Below the pieces are notes generated by a model. It saw only the letters and a program-made list of their open reading frames with translations, made no database searches and was not told the DNA's origin. Source: Methanobacteriota archaeon (GTDB lineage: Archaea > Thermoplasmatota > Poseidoniia > Poseidoniales > Thalassarchaeaceae). From it: a stretch of 42,787 bases of DNA. Position numbers and translations under genes: made by a program. This document shows positions 8,715 to 18,000 of this stretch, piece after piece (positions within the stretch are counted from its first letter, which is position 1; each line of letters begins with the position of its first letter). The DNA lies in NCBI GenBank assembly GCA_002717835.1, contig PBBV01000023.1, positions 1 through 42,787 on the forward strand, read 5' to 3'.

Positions 8715-10124
8715 ATGAGAATAATCATCGGAGGGGCCGGCGAGGTCGGCCGCGGAGTGGCTTCTGCCCTAAGGCACGAGGGTAGGGACATCGTCCTTAT
8801 TGACAATGATCTAGATGCCATAAACGAATCACAATCCATTGATTGCCTTGTTATCAGTGGATCCGTTCTCTCAAGAAGAACATTGGTTAAGGCTGGGATA
8901 ACGGATGCTGAGATTGTGATAATGTGCACAAACTCAGATGAACTCAATTTGCTATCATGCGCGTTTGCAAAAAGAGTATTTAGCGAGGAAAACAAATCAT
9001 CTAATCGGAAAATAAGGACTGTAGCCAGGATATCGGATCGAAAACTTTTGGACCCCGAATACGGAGCTGGTCCACTCCCAAAGTGGTCTAAAGCAGATCA
9101 TATCGTTTGTGCCGGAGAAGAAATAGTAAGCAGACTTGCAAGTGGCTTAGTCGCTCCTGCGTTCGAAGAGGCACTCCCCGTCCATGAAGGGTCGTACATA
9201 CTTGTCGCGGAAGCAGGGGAAGGAAGCCCTCTGATTGGTAGTACTGTGAAGGAGGTTAGAGATACATTCTCTTCACTCCCGCCAATAGTCGCAATACAAA
9301 CAAACGGTCACGCTGCCAAACTGGATGTTCTGGATCAGGAGATAGTGCTCAACGATCGAGTTGCTTTTGCCATAACAAATCTCGATCAATTTAGGGTGGT
9401 ATCTTCAGCCCTTGGAATACCTTTGGACCCAATTCCAGAAAACCCAAGGACGCTAGTATTTGGGGCCACTGCATTCGGCTCAGAAGTAGCCTCCCACTAT
9501 CTATCGGAAGGAGCGGATGTTGTAGTTATAGAACCAGACTTAGATCTTGCAAATCAATTGGTCGGATCTAAAGTAGGATCCAGCAAGAGACTTGATGTGA
9601 TACATGGAGACCCTCAAGACGAAGAATTACTCAAGGAGATAGGCATAGAGGGCTTCGATGTTGCTGTGGCAAGCATGGATGATGATAACAGAAACATCGC
9701 TATGGCAATGCAGGCCTCAGACAAAGGAATCCCAAGATCAGGGCTCCTCCTCAAAGACATGGCCTTGATTGAGGCTGTGAAGAGAATCGGCCTTACTCGC
9801 CCGGTAAGTCAGAGGCAAATTACGATCACTTCGATACTAAGGGCTATCCATTTCGGCGATCTCGGAGACTTCAGCGTCCCCACATCCCTCAATGATATCG
9901 TGATTGTTTTGTTCCACATTGTGGAGGAACATCCTTTTGTCGATTCTACAGTTGCCAACGCTAGCAACAGGCTCAAAGGAACGATGCCGCTTATATTTAG
10001 GAAAAGCGAAGAAGGTGTACGAAGCATAGTTACCACTGCCGATACGATGATTGTGGAAGGAGACACTGTCGCTATGATCCTAAAACAAGAGTATCTTTCC
10101 CTCGCAGATGAGATCAACGGGTGA
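8715..10124 (+). CDS. trkA: Trk potassium uptake system regulatory subunit TrkA
   Basis: A 469-residue cytosolic protein with two RCK halves, as in full-length TrkA. The first half begins directly with a Rossmann nucleotide-binding motif (IIGGAGEVG) and an acidic strand end (IDND); the second repeats the pattern at about residue 240 (FGATAFGSEVA then VVIEPD). Each Rossmann part is followed by a TrkA-C-like segment. TrkA forms a ring below TrkH and gates it in response to NAD(H) or ATP/ADP. ATG 8715 is chosen over TTG 8700 because it starts at the conserved first strand and fits the TATA spacing. trkH follows after 6 bp. Confidence 0.93.
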   Translation: MRIIIGGAGEVGRGVASALRHEGRDIVLIDNDLDAINESQSIDCLVISGSVLSRRTLVKAGITDAEIVIMCTNSDELNLLSCAFAKRVFSEENKSSNRKIRTVARISDRKLLDPEYGAGPLPKWSKADHIVCAGEEIVSRLASGLVAPAFEEALPVHEGSYILVAEAGEGSPLIGSTVKEVRDTFSSLPPIVAIQTNGHAAKLDVLDQEIVLNDRVAFAITNLDQFRVVSSALGIPLDPIPENPRTLVFGATAFGSEVASHYLSEGADVVVIEPDLDLANQLVGSKVGSSKRLDVIHGDPQDEELLKEIGIEGFDVAVASMDDDNRNIAMAMQASDKGIPRSGLLLKDMALIEAVKRIGLTRPVSQRQITITSILRAIHFGDLGDFSVPTSLNDIVIVLFHIVEEHPFVDSTVANASNRLKGTMPLIFRKSEEGVRSIVTTADTMIVEGDTVAMILKQEYLSLADEING

Positions 10125-10130
10125 TCGGTA

Positions 10131-11684
10131 ATGCACTATGATGTAGTTCGATACGTAGTCGGACAGACTCTTAGGATAATATCCGTCCCATTCATTCTAG
10201 CGGCTCTTGCATTGTCTTTGATGGGTCAGGAGTCATCATGGTACCTCCCAATCTCTTCATTTGCTGTGCCTGCTTTGATCGCCTTGGTGTTAGGAACACT
10301 CCTCTCCAGAGTGGACAAGGAGGAGATAGAAGAAAGAATCCGTGACAGAGAGGCATTTGCATCAGTGGGCCTTGGCTGGCTGGCCATCGTTCTAATCGGC
10401 ACACTTCCCTACTGGCTCGGGGGAGTATTTACGGGCCCCGGTTCGGACGGCTCGTTTTCGGATATTATTCACGGATTCGTCTACTCACTTTTCGAATCTA
10501 TGGCCGGCTTCACAACCACTGGTGCGACGGTGATCGAATCTTCCTCGAGCCCCCTGTGTGATGAATCCACATCCGATTGCCTTGCAAGCCTACCCAAGAT
10601 GATTCTACTGTACAGGTCTGCTACTCAGTGGCTCGGGGGGATGGGCGTCATAATGCTTGGTTTACTGATATTTTCGCGTACGGTCGGCGGTGGAAAGTCA
10701 CTTGCAAGAGCGGAACTTACCGGGCCTACGGTATCCCCAACGGGAATTACATTTCAATCGACAGCGAGGATTCTTTGGGCGGTTTTCGTCGCAATGACCC
10801 TCATAGAATTCGTCATGCTGATTTACCTCACAGACCTATCTTTGTTCGACTCCCTGAATATATCCATGACTACCATAGCAACTGGCGGCATGACTCCCAC
10901 TGATGCGGGTATCGGGGGTTATGATTCTGGAATGTTGGAGTTGATAATTATCTTCTTCATGTTCGTTTCAGGACTCAATTTTGCCGCTATATATCTCATC
11001 GTCATTAAGGCGCAGTTCTCCGAAATAAAGGATGAGGAGATGAGAAATTATTTCTTCATTTGGGTAACATCCATAGCACTTGCATCTGGATTCATGGCAT
11101 TGGCAGGATCATCATTCAGCGAATCTTTGAGAGATACTGCATTCACCCTCACAAGCATCATTACCAGCACAGGGTACAGTACTGCGGATTGGGGTTCATG
11201 GCAGCTGTTTCCGAAACTGATCCTACTAATTCTCATGGCCATCGGAGCCACTGCTGGATCAACTAGCGGTGGTCTGAAGGTGATGCGTGCGACCATGCTT
11301 CTCAAAATAGCAAGACGTGAGATTATGACGATTGTTCAACCAAAACGCGTGGTTCCAATTAGGGTTAACGGGGAGGTGGTAGACGAACGCAGGGTCAGCC
11401 TTGCTATTGGGATGATATGCGCTTGGATACTTCTGTGCGCCATTTCCATATTGATACTATCTCTGGTAGAGAGAAGCATAGATTTGGAATCAGCCGTTTC
11501 GGTAATATTCTCGATGCTTGGCAACACTGGACCCGCACTTGGTGCGTACGGACCCACTCATACCTACGCCTCAATGTCTGATCTTGGCTTGCTGGGTTCC
11601 TCTATACTCATGTGGCTTGGAAGGCTAGAAATTCTTACAGTCCTGATATTGTTCAACCCTCGCTTGTGGTCCAAGAGCAATTAA
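10131..11684 (+). CDS. trkH: Trk potassium uptake system membrane subunit TrkH
   Basis: A 517-residue TrkH/KtrB-type potassium transporter with four membrane-pore-membrane units. The four pore loops are visible as GFTTTGATV (about residue 126), TIATGGMTP, TSTGYST and GNTGPALG, each keeping the selectivity-filter glycine. A long N-terminal pair of helices precedes the first pore. It conducts K+ together with the TrkA ring encoded immediately upstream. Its TAA stop at 11682-11684 is 1 nt from the stop codon of convergent rfcL. Confidence 0.95.
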   Translation: MHYDVVRYVVGQTLRIISVPFILAALALSLMGQESSWYLPISSFAVPALIALVLGTLLSRVDKEEIEERIRDREAFASVGLGWLAIVLIGTLPYWLGGVFTGPGSDGSFSDIIHGFVYSLFESMAGFTTTGATVIESSSSPLCDESTSDCLASLPKMILLYRSATQWLGGMGVIMLGLLIFSRTVGGGKSLARAELTGPTVSPTGITFQSTARILWAVFVAMTLIEFVMLIYLTDLSLFDSLNISMTTIATGGMTPTDAGIGGYDSGMLELIIIFFMFVSGLNFAAIYLIVIKAQFSEIKDEEMRNYFFIWVTSIALASGFMALAGSSFSESLRDTAFTLTSIITSTGYSTADWGSWQLFPKLILLILMAIGATAGSTSGGLKVMRATMLLKIARREIMTIVQPKRVVPIRVNGEVVDERRVSLAIGMICAWILLCAISILILSLVERSIDLESAVSVIFSMLGNTGPALGAYGPTHTYASMSDLGLLGSSILMWLGRLEILTVLILFNPRLWSKSN

Positions 11685-11685
11685 T

Positions 11686-13173
11686 CTAGAAATCCATTAA
11701 AGAGGGTTGATCTGGAACTTCTACAGGCGACTCATGATTCTCTTCAAGAGGCATATCTGGAATTTCGAAGCTATCATTTATTCGATTATCAAACGCTTTC
11801 GTCATCCTCTTCCCCTCTTTGCTACTTGGGCGGACCCCATTTAGGGCCAGATGGTCTTCCACGGCCAGTCCCAAACGAATGCTAAGGTCAATTGAAGAGT
11901 CCTCAAAGCCTGACCTATCCTCCATTGCTGCTAGCATCATGGGCAGTAGATCTTCTCTGGATGATGCTTCACTCGTGTTAAATGCAAGTGCTAGCTGAGC
12001 GGCAATGTCGGTTTTCCTCCAAGTCTCCGACCCCCTTCTAAGGAAATCTGGATAATACAGCCTGGGCCGGGATGACCTGGCCCCAGCAGCTGCTACGCTA
12101 TGCGCTGCGAGGGCCATGGACCAGTAATATCCCCTGTGCGCAGTGCTAAGATATGTGGTCGCAAGAGCTCGATCCCCCATCACCATCCCTGCTGAGATAT
12201 GCTTCAACTCTTCTTCAAGTATCGATTGATTGTTCCATGATATCCATGCGAGGCATTCCCTTGGCTCTTTGTCTGAAGTTCTCAATGCTTGATAGACTTC
12301 TGATCCTGACCCTGCCATGTAAGCGTCAGTGAGAGATTGGAACACGTCCAATCCCACGTCTCTTCGCGATGTTGATGATATTCTCCGGACGGTCTGCACA
12401 TCCACATGCGAACCTTTCGATATTTTGGTGCAAGCCTGTAAATCCTTCAGTAGAGCACGCAGGTCCCCGGGATTTCCTCCAATCAATATCTGCAGAGCCT
12501 CAGGATCAATGTCTATGCCTTCTGCTGAAAGCACTCTCAGAGATATGCGCATCATGGATGAGGGGTCTACCCGCTTGAATCGAACGGATTCCGCAACGCG
12601 GTACATCCTGTCCCTGTTTGCCCGCCATGATGTCCTCCCCCATAGACGCATTTCATCGTTACAGGTCATCAACACTGGGTGCTTCGTGGTTTTGAGAAGG
12701 TGCATGACCTCGCCCTTACCCCCTCTGTCTCCGGATATCTTATTCGATCGATCTTCTGATTCTATCGACCGGGTGATCCTGCTCTCGCTCTCCACAGCGA
12801 ATCCCCCACTCAGGTGATCGACTTCGTCCAGGAGAATCAAAGTTCTACCTGACTGCTTATCTTCTCCGAAGGCCCTGAGAGATGTATTCTGGGAGCCTAT
12901 TGTCGCCGCCCTTCGAATCGCAGCAGCATTTCGTTCCTCGGAAGCATTCATTTCTATGACTGACCATCCATGGTCTGATGCAGCAGCCCTAGCGATAGTG
13001 GTTTTACCAGTTCCAGGAGGGCCAATTAGAAGCATTCCTCTCTTATCTGGAATTTGACCGTTAGACCACTTATTCAACCACGATCGAATTTTCGCTATGG
13101 CTTCTGAGTTGCCAACCATATCCTCGGTGGTGGCTGGGCGGTGACCCTCACTCCAGTCCTGCTCGCTCGCCAC
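11686..13173 (-). CDS. rfcL: Replication factor C large subunit (clamp loader)
   Basis: An AAA+ ATPase of about 495 residues. It has Walker A GPPGTGKTT, Walker B LILLDEVDH, a helical lid and a C-terminal collar region. The protein ends in QPSLMDF, a canonical PCNA-interacting peptide (Q-x-x-L-x-x-F), typical for archaeal RfcL. It loads the sliding clamp onto primed DNA with the small subunit, which is not in the window. The start is uncertain: GTG 13206 is the longest option and adds a hydrophobic decapeptide; GTG 13173 gives the usual short lead before the WSEGHRP segment, which corresponds to W-x-x-K-Y-R-P in the family. It lies just downstream of glyS on the same strand. Confidence 0.92.
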   Translation of the reverse strand: MASEQDWSEGHRPATTEDMVGNSEAIAKIRSWLNKWSNGQIPDKRGMLLIGPPGTGKTTIARAAASDHGWSVIEMNASEERNAAAIRRAATIGSQNTSLRAFGEDKQSGRTLILLDEVDHLSGGFAVESESRITRSIESEDRSNKISGDRGGKGEVMHLLKTTKHPVLMTCNDEMRLWGRTSWRANRDRMYRVAESVRFKRVDPSSMMRISLRVLSAEGIDIDPEALQILIGGNPGDLRALLKDLQACTKISKGSHVDVQTVRRISSTSRRDVGLDVFQSLTDAYMAGSGSEVYQALRTSDKEPRECLAWISWNNQSILEEELKHISAGMVMGDRALATTYLSTAHRGYYWSMALAAHSVAAAGARSSRPRLYYPDFLRRGSETWRKTDIAAQLALAFNTSEASSREDLLPMMLAAMEDRSGFEDSSIDLSIRLGLAVEDHLALNGVRPSSKEGKRMTKAFDNRINDSFEIPDMPLEENHESPVEVPDQPSLMDF

Positions 13174-13212
13174 GTTAAGCCACAGCAGTAGAGGGGTGAT
13201 GAACACTCCTAA

Positions 13213-14928
13213 TCAAAAGTCAATGTTCGAACCCTGACTGAGCAGTACGGATTGTAGATCATCCTTGTTGCACCTCACTTGCTTACCATCATCCCTTCTT
13301 CTGAGGGTCACGGAGCCATCTTTTAGCGACTGATGGTCCACTGTGATAGCCCACGGTATGCCTGCCTCATCCGCTCTCGCATATCTTCTACCGATTGACT
13401 TCGAATTATCGTATTGTATCTTCAGACCCCGTGCCTTGGAAAGAATATCAGCGATGGTTTTCGCCATATCCCCCATCCCATCTTTGTCAAAGAGCGGCAG
13501 AACGACCGCATCGAATGGAGCAGTACTCTGTGGAAGCCTTAGAACCGAATAACGATTACCATCCTTTTCAATCTCTTCATAGGCATGATCGAGAATATGC
13601 CATATTATCCGGTCTATGCCGAATGCTGGTTCCACAACGTGTGGCGTGTACCATTCGCCGGTTACAACCCGATCTTCCGTTCTCCGCTCTGCCATGCCTT
13701 CTTCGATGGTTGTCTCTGTTCCGTCCTTCAGTCTGATTTTGAATGGCAATGATTCTGGCATCTTGTCTAATTCCCCTATGGCCTCGCTGATTTCTGAAGC
13801 TAGACTCTTGAACGCCGGACCAATCGCTGATTGAACTGGGAACCATTTGTCAACCCTGACTTTCTTTGGTTCGACGAATGCCCTCCAGGCTCTAAAGTCA
13901 CCTTTCCCCGTGTGAGTAGCATGTTGCTCAAGATCGTGACATGTGCGGTTGGCTATGCCAATACACTCTATCCACCCATGTTCACCATGCAATTCACAAT
14001 CCCAGCAGTCTGACGCGTAATGAGCCATCTCGTCCTGTCCGTGCTGTCTGAATCTCAACCGAGAGGGATCAACCCCGAGTGACCTCACCAATTCTAGAGT
14101 TCGGGCCATGAACCAAGCAACGGTGGGGTGGAGTATCAATCCTTTAGAAAGAGCAACCGACACGGACATCCTCGCCATCTGACCTGTCGAACTGGGAATC
14201 ATTTGAACAACTGTCGACCAATCACCGTCATCCCCTACGGGAGGCTCTTCCGGATCGAAGAAATATTCCAATTCAGCCATTGTGAATTCTCTGAGTCTTA
14301 TCATGCCCTGTCTAGGACTGATTTCATTTCTGTAGCCTTTACCTGTCTGAATCCCCCCGAAAGGAAGCTTCTGTCGGAAGTGACGATACAACATGGGGTA
14401 CTGCATGAACATGCCTTGAGCCGTCTCAGGCCTCAGATACGCAGTTCTTCCCCTGCTCATGGCGCCTACCGAGGTTTTGAACATCAGATTCATTGGAACG
14501 CATTCAGACCAGTCGACTCCGCCACAGCCTGGACAGGTAATACCGTCCTTTGCCAGGGATGAAGAAATCTCGACAGCGGATAGACCGTCAATATCGCCGA
14601 CGGAACCTTCCAAGAGGTGATCAGCCCGAAAAACGGACTCGCATGAATTGCAGGTTGTCATCAGATCGTTAAATTCGCCTACGTGACCGCTCGCTACAAG
14701 AACCTCTTCGGGCGTCAAAGTGGGCGATTCGATCTCAAGTATGTCTCCAAAAGAAGACCAATACTCAATCCATGAATCTATCACTCGTCTTCGAATAGAC
14801 GCCCCAAGCGGGCCATAGTCAACAAGCCCCGCGACTCCCCCGTATGTTTCGAAGGCAGGCGCAACGATGCCTCTTCTCCGCATGATGGAAGAAAGCCTCT
14901 CCATCCGACCCGAATCCGCCCTAGCCAT
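13213..14928 (-). CDS. glyS: Glycyl-tRNA synthetase (archaeal/eukaryotic homodimeric type)
   Basis: A 571-residue class II synthetase. The catalytic domain contains the N-terminal GGVAGLVDYGPLG segment typical of alpha2 GlyRS, a zinc-finger-like insertion with CNSCESVF and CPGCGG pairs, motif 2 with YLRPETAQGMF and FRNEIS-like segment GYRNEISPRQG, and motif 3 with GIDRIIW. A C-terminal anticodon-binding domain follows (VVLPLFDKDG onward). It charges tRNA-Gly with glycine. ATG 14928 is the start because the family begins about here and a TATA-like element lies 21-28 nt upstream; the open frame to 15201 has no family resemblance. rfcL follows closely. Confidence 0.95.
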   Translation of the reverse strand: MARADSGRMERLSSIMRRRGIVAPAFETYGGVAGLVDYGPLGASIRRRVIDSWIEYWSSFGDILEIESPTLTPEEVLVASGHVGEFNDLMTTCNSCESVFRADHLLEGSVGDIDGLSAVEISSSLAKDGITCPGCGGVDWSECVPMNLMFKTSVGAMSRGRTAYLRPETAQGMFMQYPMLYRHFRQKLPFGGIQTGKGYRNEISPRQGMIRLREFTMAELEYFFDPEEPPVGDDGDWSTVVQMIPSSTGQMARMSVSVALSKGLILHPTVAWFMARTLELVRSLGVDPSRLRFRQHGQDEMAHYASDCWDCELHGEHGWIECIGIANRTCHDLEQHATHTGKGDFRAWRAFVEPKKVRVDKWFPVQSAIGPAFKSLASEISEAIGELDKMPESLPFKIRLKDGTETTIEEGMAERRTEDRVVTGEWYTPHVVEPAFGIDRIIWHILDHAYEEIEKDGNRYSVLRLPQSTAPFDAVVLPLFDKDGMGDMAKTIADILSKARGLKIQYDNSKSIGRRYARADEAGIPWAITVDHQSLKDGSVTLRRRDDGKQVRCNKDDLQSVLLSQGSNIDF

Positions 14929-14948
14929 ACAGCCCGCTCGGTCGAGAC

Positions 14949-14956
14949 TAATATGA
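14949..14956 (-). promoter_or_regulatory. TATA-like element of glyS
   Basis: Read on the minus strand this is TCATATTA, about 25 nt upstream of the glyS ATG at 14928. This is the distance of a leaderless archaeal promoter. No Shine-Dalgarno site is seen before the start. Confidence 0.5.
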
Positions 14957-15005
14957 ATCAAACCCGTTCCTTGCCGTCCAACAGAGCATATCATGACCAT
15001 TTGAA

Positions 15006-15028
15006 GAATACTCGGGAACGAAGTATTC
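15006..15028. promoter_or_regulatory. Dyad between glyS and lhr, possible operator
   Basis: Perfect 7-bp arms (GAATACT, 15006-15012; AGTATTC, 15022-15028) flank a 9-nt spacer, 46 bp upstream of the lhr start and about 80 bp from the glyS start. The position fits a transcription-factor site; function is inferred only. Confidence 0.3.
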
Positions 15029-15073
15029 ATGTATCGACCGGTTTCGCTGGGACTAGATAGGTGCCGTTCGTAA

Positions 15074-18000
15074 ATGCCTAGTTTGGAATATGTGACTGAA
15101 TCCTCAGAGAGCGAAGAGCTCTTGGAGAGCCTGTGCCAGCCTGTAAGGGAGTGGTTCAAGGATCGCTTCCCTGATTTCACTGAGCCCCAGAAGATGGCCA
15201 TACCTCAGATAATGGGTGGAAACCACCTCTTGCTCTGTTCGCCAACAGGAAGCGGGAAGACCCTCACGGCGTTTCTAACGATAATTGATGATTTAGTCAG
15301 GAGATCTATGAATGGTAAACTCGAGGATGGCGTTTCATGTGTCTACATTTCGCCGATCAAGGCCCTTGCAAATGACATTCAAAAGAACCTCATAGGCCCA
15401 CTAAACGAAATCAGGGAATCATATCTTCCGAAGAGGTCCAAGGAAATCAGAGTGGGCCTTAGAACAGGTGATACTACTCAGAAAGAAAGAGACAAGATCC
15501 TCAGAAGTCCGCCTCACATACTAATCACCACGCCGGAGTCTCTTGCCCTCGGACTTGCATCCAAGAGATTCCGCCCGATATTATCCGGATTGAAGTGGAT
15601 GATAGTCGATGAAATGCACTCCCTCGTACCATCGAAGAGAGGTACGCACCTCGCATTAAGCCTCGCTCTGTTGGACAGGGTTATCCAAACCCCTGTTCAG
15701 AGAATAGGAATATCCGCAACAATGGAGCCTCTAAGCAAGGTCGCTGAGTTCCTAGTTGCGTCCGATGCAAGGGAGACGGAATCTGAGCCACAGACTATCA
15801 AAATAGCCAAAATATCTGGTGCAAGAAGACTCGATTTGGACATACTCCTGCCTACTCCGAGATTCTCATCCGTTCCCGTGAAAGAATTGCTGGATTACAA
15901 TGTCGACGTCATCAAGAATATGGTAGAGGCTCATACTACCACACTCGTATTCGTCAACACTCGTAGCATGACAGAGACTGTCGTCCAGAAGCTAAGACTG
16001 GCGGGACTCCAAGGAGTAGAGGGGCATCATGGGTCAATGGACAAATCGATTCGTTTGGATGTCGAACAGAGACTCAAGAATGGACATCTTCGTGCTGTAG
16101 TATCTTCTTCCAGCTTGGAGATGGGTATCGATATCGGGTCAGTAGACTGCGTTGTGCAGGTCGGATCCCCTGGATCCATTGCAACAGCCCTCCAACGCGT
16201 TGGTAGGGCCGGACATCAGGTTGGCGGGGTACCCAGGGCAAGATTCCTCCCAACATCATCTCATGACCTCCTTGAGATTACCGCGCTCCAGACGGGCATT
16301 CTACGGGGATCTATGGATCTGCTGAAATTCCCTGAGAATGCATTGGATGTTCTGGCCCAGTTCATGATAGGGCTTACGATAGTCTCTGAGTGGGACATAG
16401 ACGATGCCTACGAACTTGTGACTTCTTCTTGGCCATACAGGAATCTACCTTACGATGACTACATCGAGGTGCTGGACTTGCTGGGGGAAGAGCGCCGAAT
16501 GTGGATAGATTGGGAAGAGAACACCATAGGAAAAAGAGGCTACGCCCAGATGATTTACTACACCAACATCGGAACAATAGCTCCCGATAACAATTACCTC
16601 GTATTCTCCTCGGATGGCACGATGGTTGGACAGCTTTCAAGCTCGTTCGTCTCTAGTTTGAGAAGGGGGGATGTTTTTCTCCTAGGAGGCTCGACATATC
16701 GCGTATCGAGTATTATCGGGACACGTGTGAACGTTACCTCTGCCACAGGATACAGACCCACAATACCATCTTGGACCGGCGAAGCCAATAGCAGGTCAAT
16801 CGAACTGTCTCAAGAGGTTCTCGAACTACTTTCCAATGTCTCCGATGTGCAGAAGGTTTCCGGCGACCTGCCAGAATTCCTTCGGGAGAACTATGGCCTA
16901 GGTAAACAAGTTGCGGGAGCTCTAGCACAGTTCTTGGACGAACATGCAGCCACAACATTCCAAGTCCCGTCCAGGCGAACCATACTCATAGAGGAAATTC
17001 AGGGCCCCCTTCCTACATACGTGGTCACAACCTGTCGTGGTAGAGGGTTCAATCTCGCTTTGGGCTACATGTTCGCCGGAATGGCGGACCGTGAAGGAAT
17101 CCTTGTTCATGAGGTTTCATTTGATGAGAATGGATTCATGATAAAGCTAAGTCATGATTTGGAGGTTTCCGCGATAACCGACCTCTTCTCCTCGGATACG
17201 GCAGACGAGGTGCTCAGGAAGTACCTCCTCGACACACAGCTGTTTGCAAAGCGTTTCCGCGAGGTTTCGTCGAGGAGCATGTTAAATCCTCGGAGGATCG
17301 GAGCTGACGAGATCAGCCCAAAACAATTCCAACAGCGTGCAGAGCAGTTGCTGACACAGCACAAGCAGGCGGAGGACTCCGTGCTGATAAGGGAGGCTAT
17401 GAGGGAAATCACCCGTCATGATCTGGAACTTGAAGAGTTGAGGGAACTCATGTCCGGAAAAGGATCAGAGTCACTAAGCATAGTACATCGTCGAGTGAAA
17501 ATACCGTCCCCACTCGGCCTGACCCTATTCATGTCCGCTTTCGAGGACCTCCTATCTTTGAGGACTCGCGCCTATCTAATCAAGGACGTTGACCCAGAGA
17601 TTCTCCGTCGCCTTCTCGGTGCAAGGTCGCTAGCTACCGAACTTGATAGCGAGTCACTCGACACATATTACCAGTCCAAGGTGGAAGTTCCCTCTGACGC
17701 AGAGGGGCTCCTCAGGTTGATGGACATAGGAGGGGGGCTTGAAAGGGAGCTGACTCATCCCTTGTACAGCGAGAAACTATCCGGAATCAGCCTAGACACG
17801 ATCCGATCATGGGTTCACGAACTAGCTGAGGATGGTAGGATAACCAAAATACGATCAACAGGTAACAACCAGATAGACGGCAAGTGGTTCTCCCAGAGGA
17901 TGGCAGGAGTCCATGGCACTTTGGGAGTTCTGTCGGTTTCAGGCGCCTCAGAAATGGACGACCTCAGAGAACTCTACACGGGGGGGCTGTCCTTTGAGAT

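Noticed and set aside
12329-12817. A 162-codon antisense frame within rfcL
   Set aside because: It is a shadow of the clearly conserved clamp-loader gene and its product resembles nothing.
14929-15201. N-terminal extension of glycyl-tRNA synthetase by 91 residues
   Set aside because: It has no family resemblance, would overlap the start of lhr and ignores the TATA element at 14949-14956.
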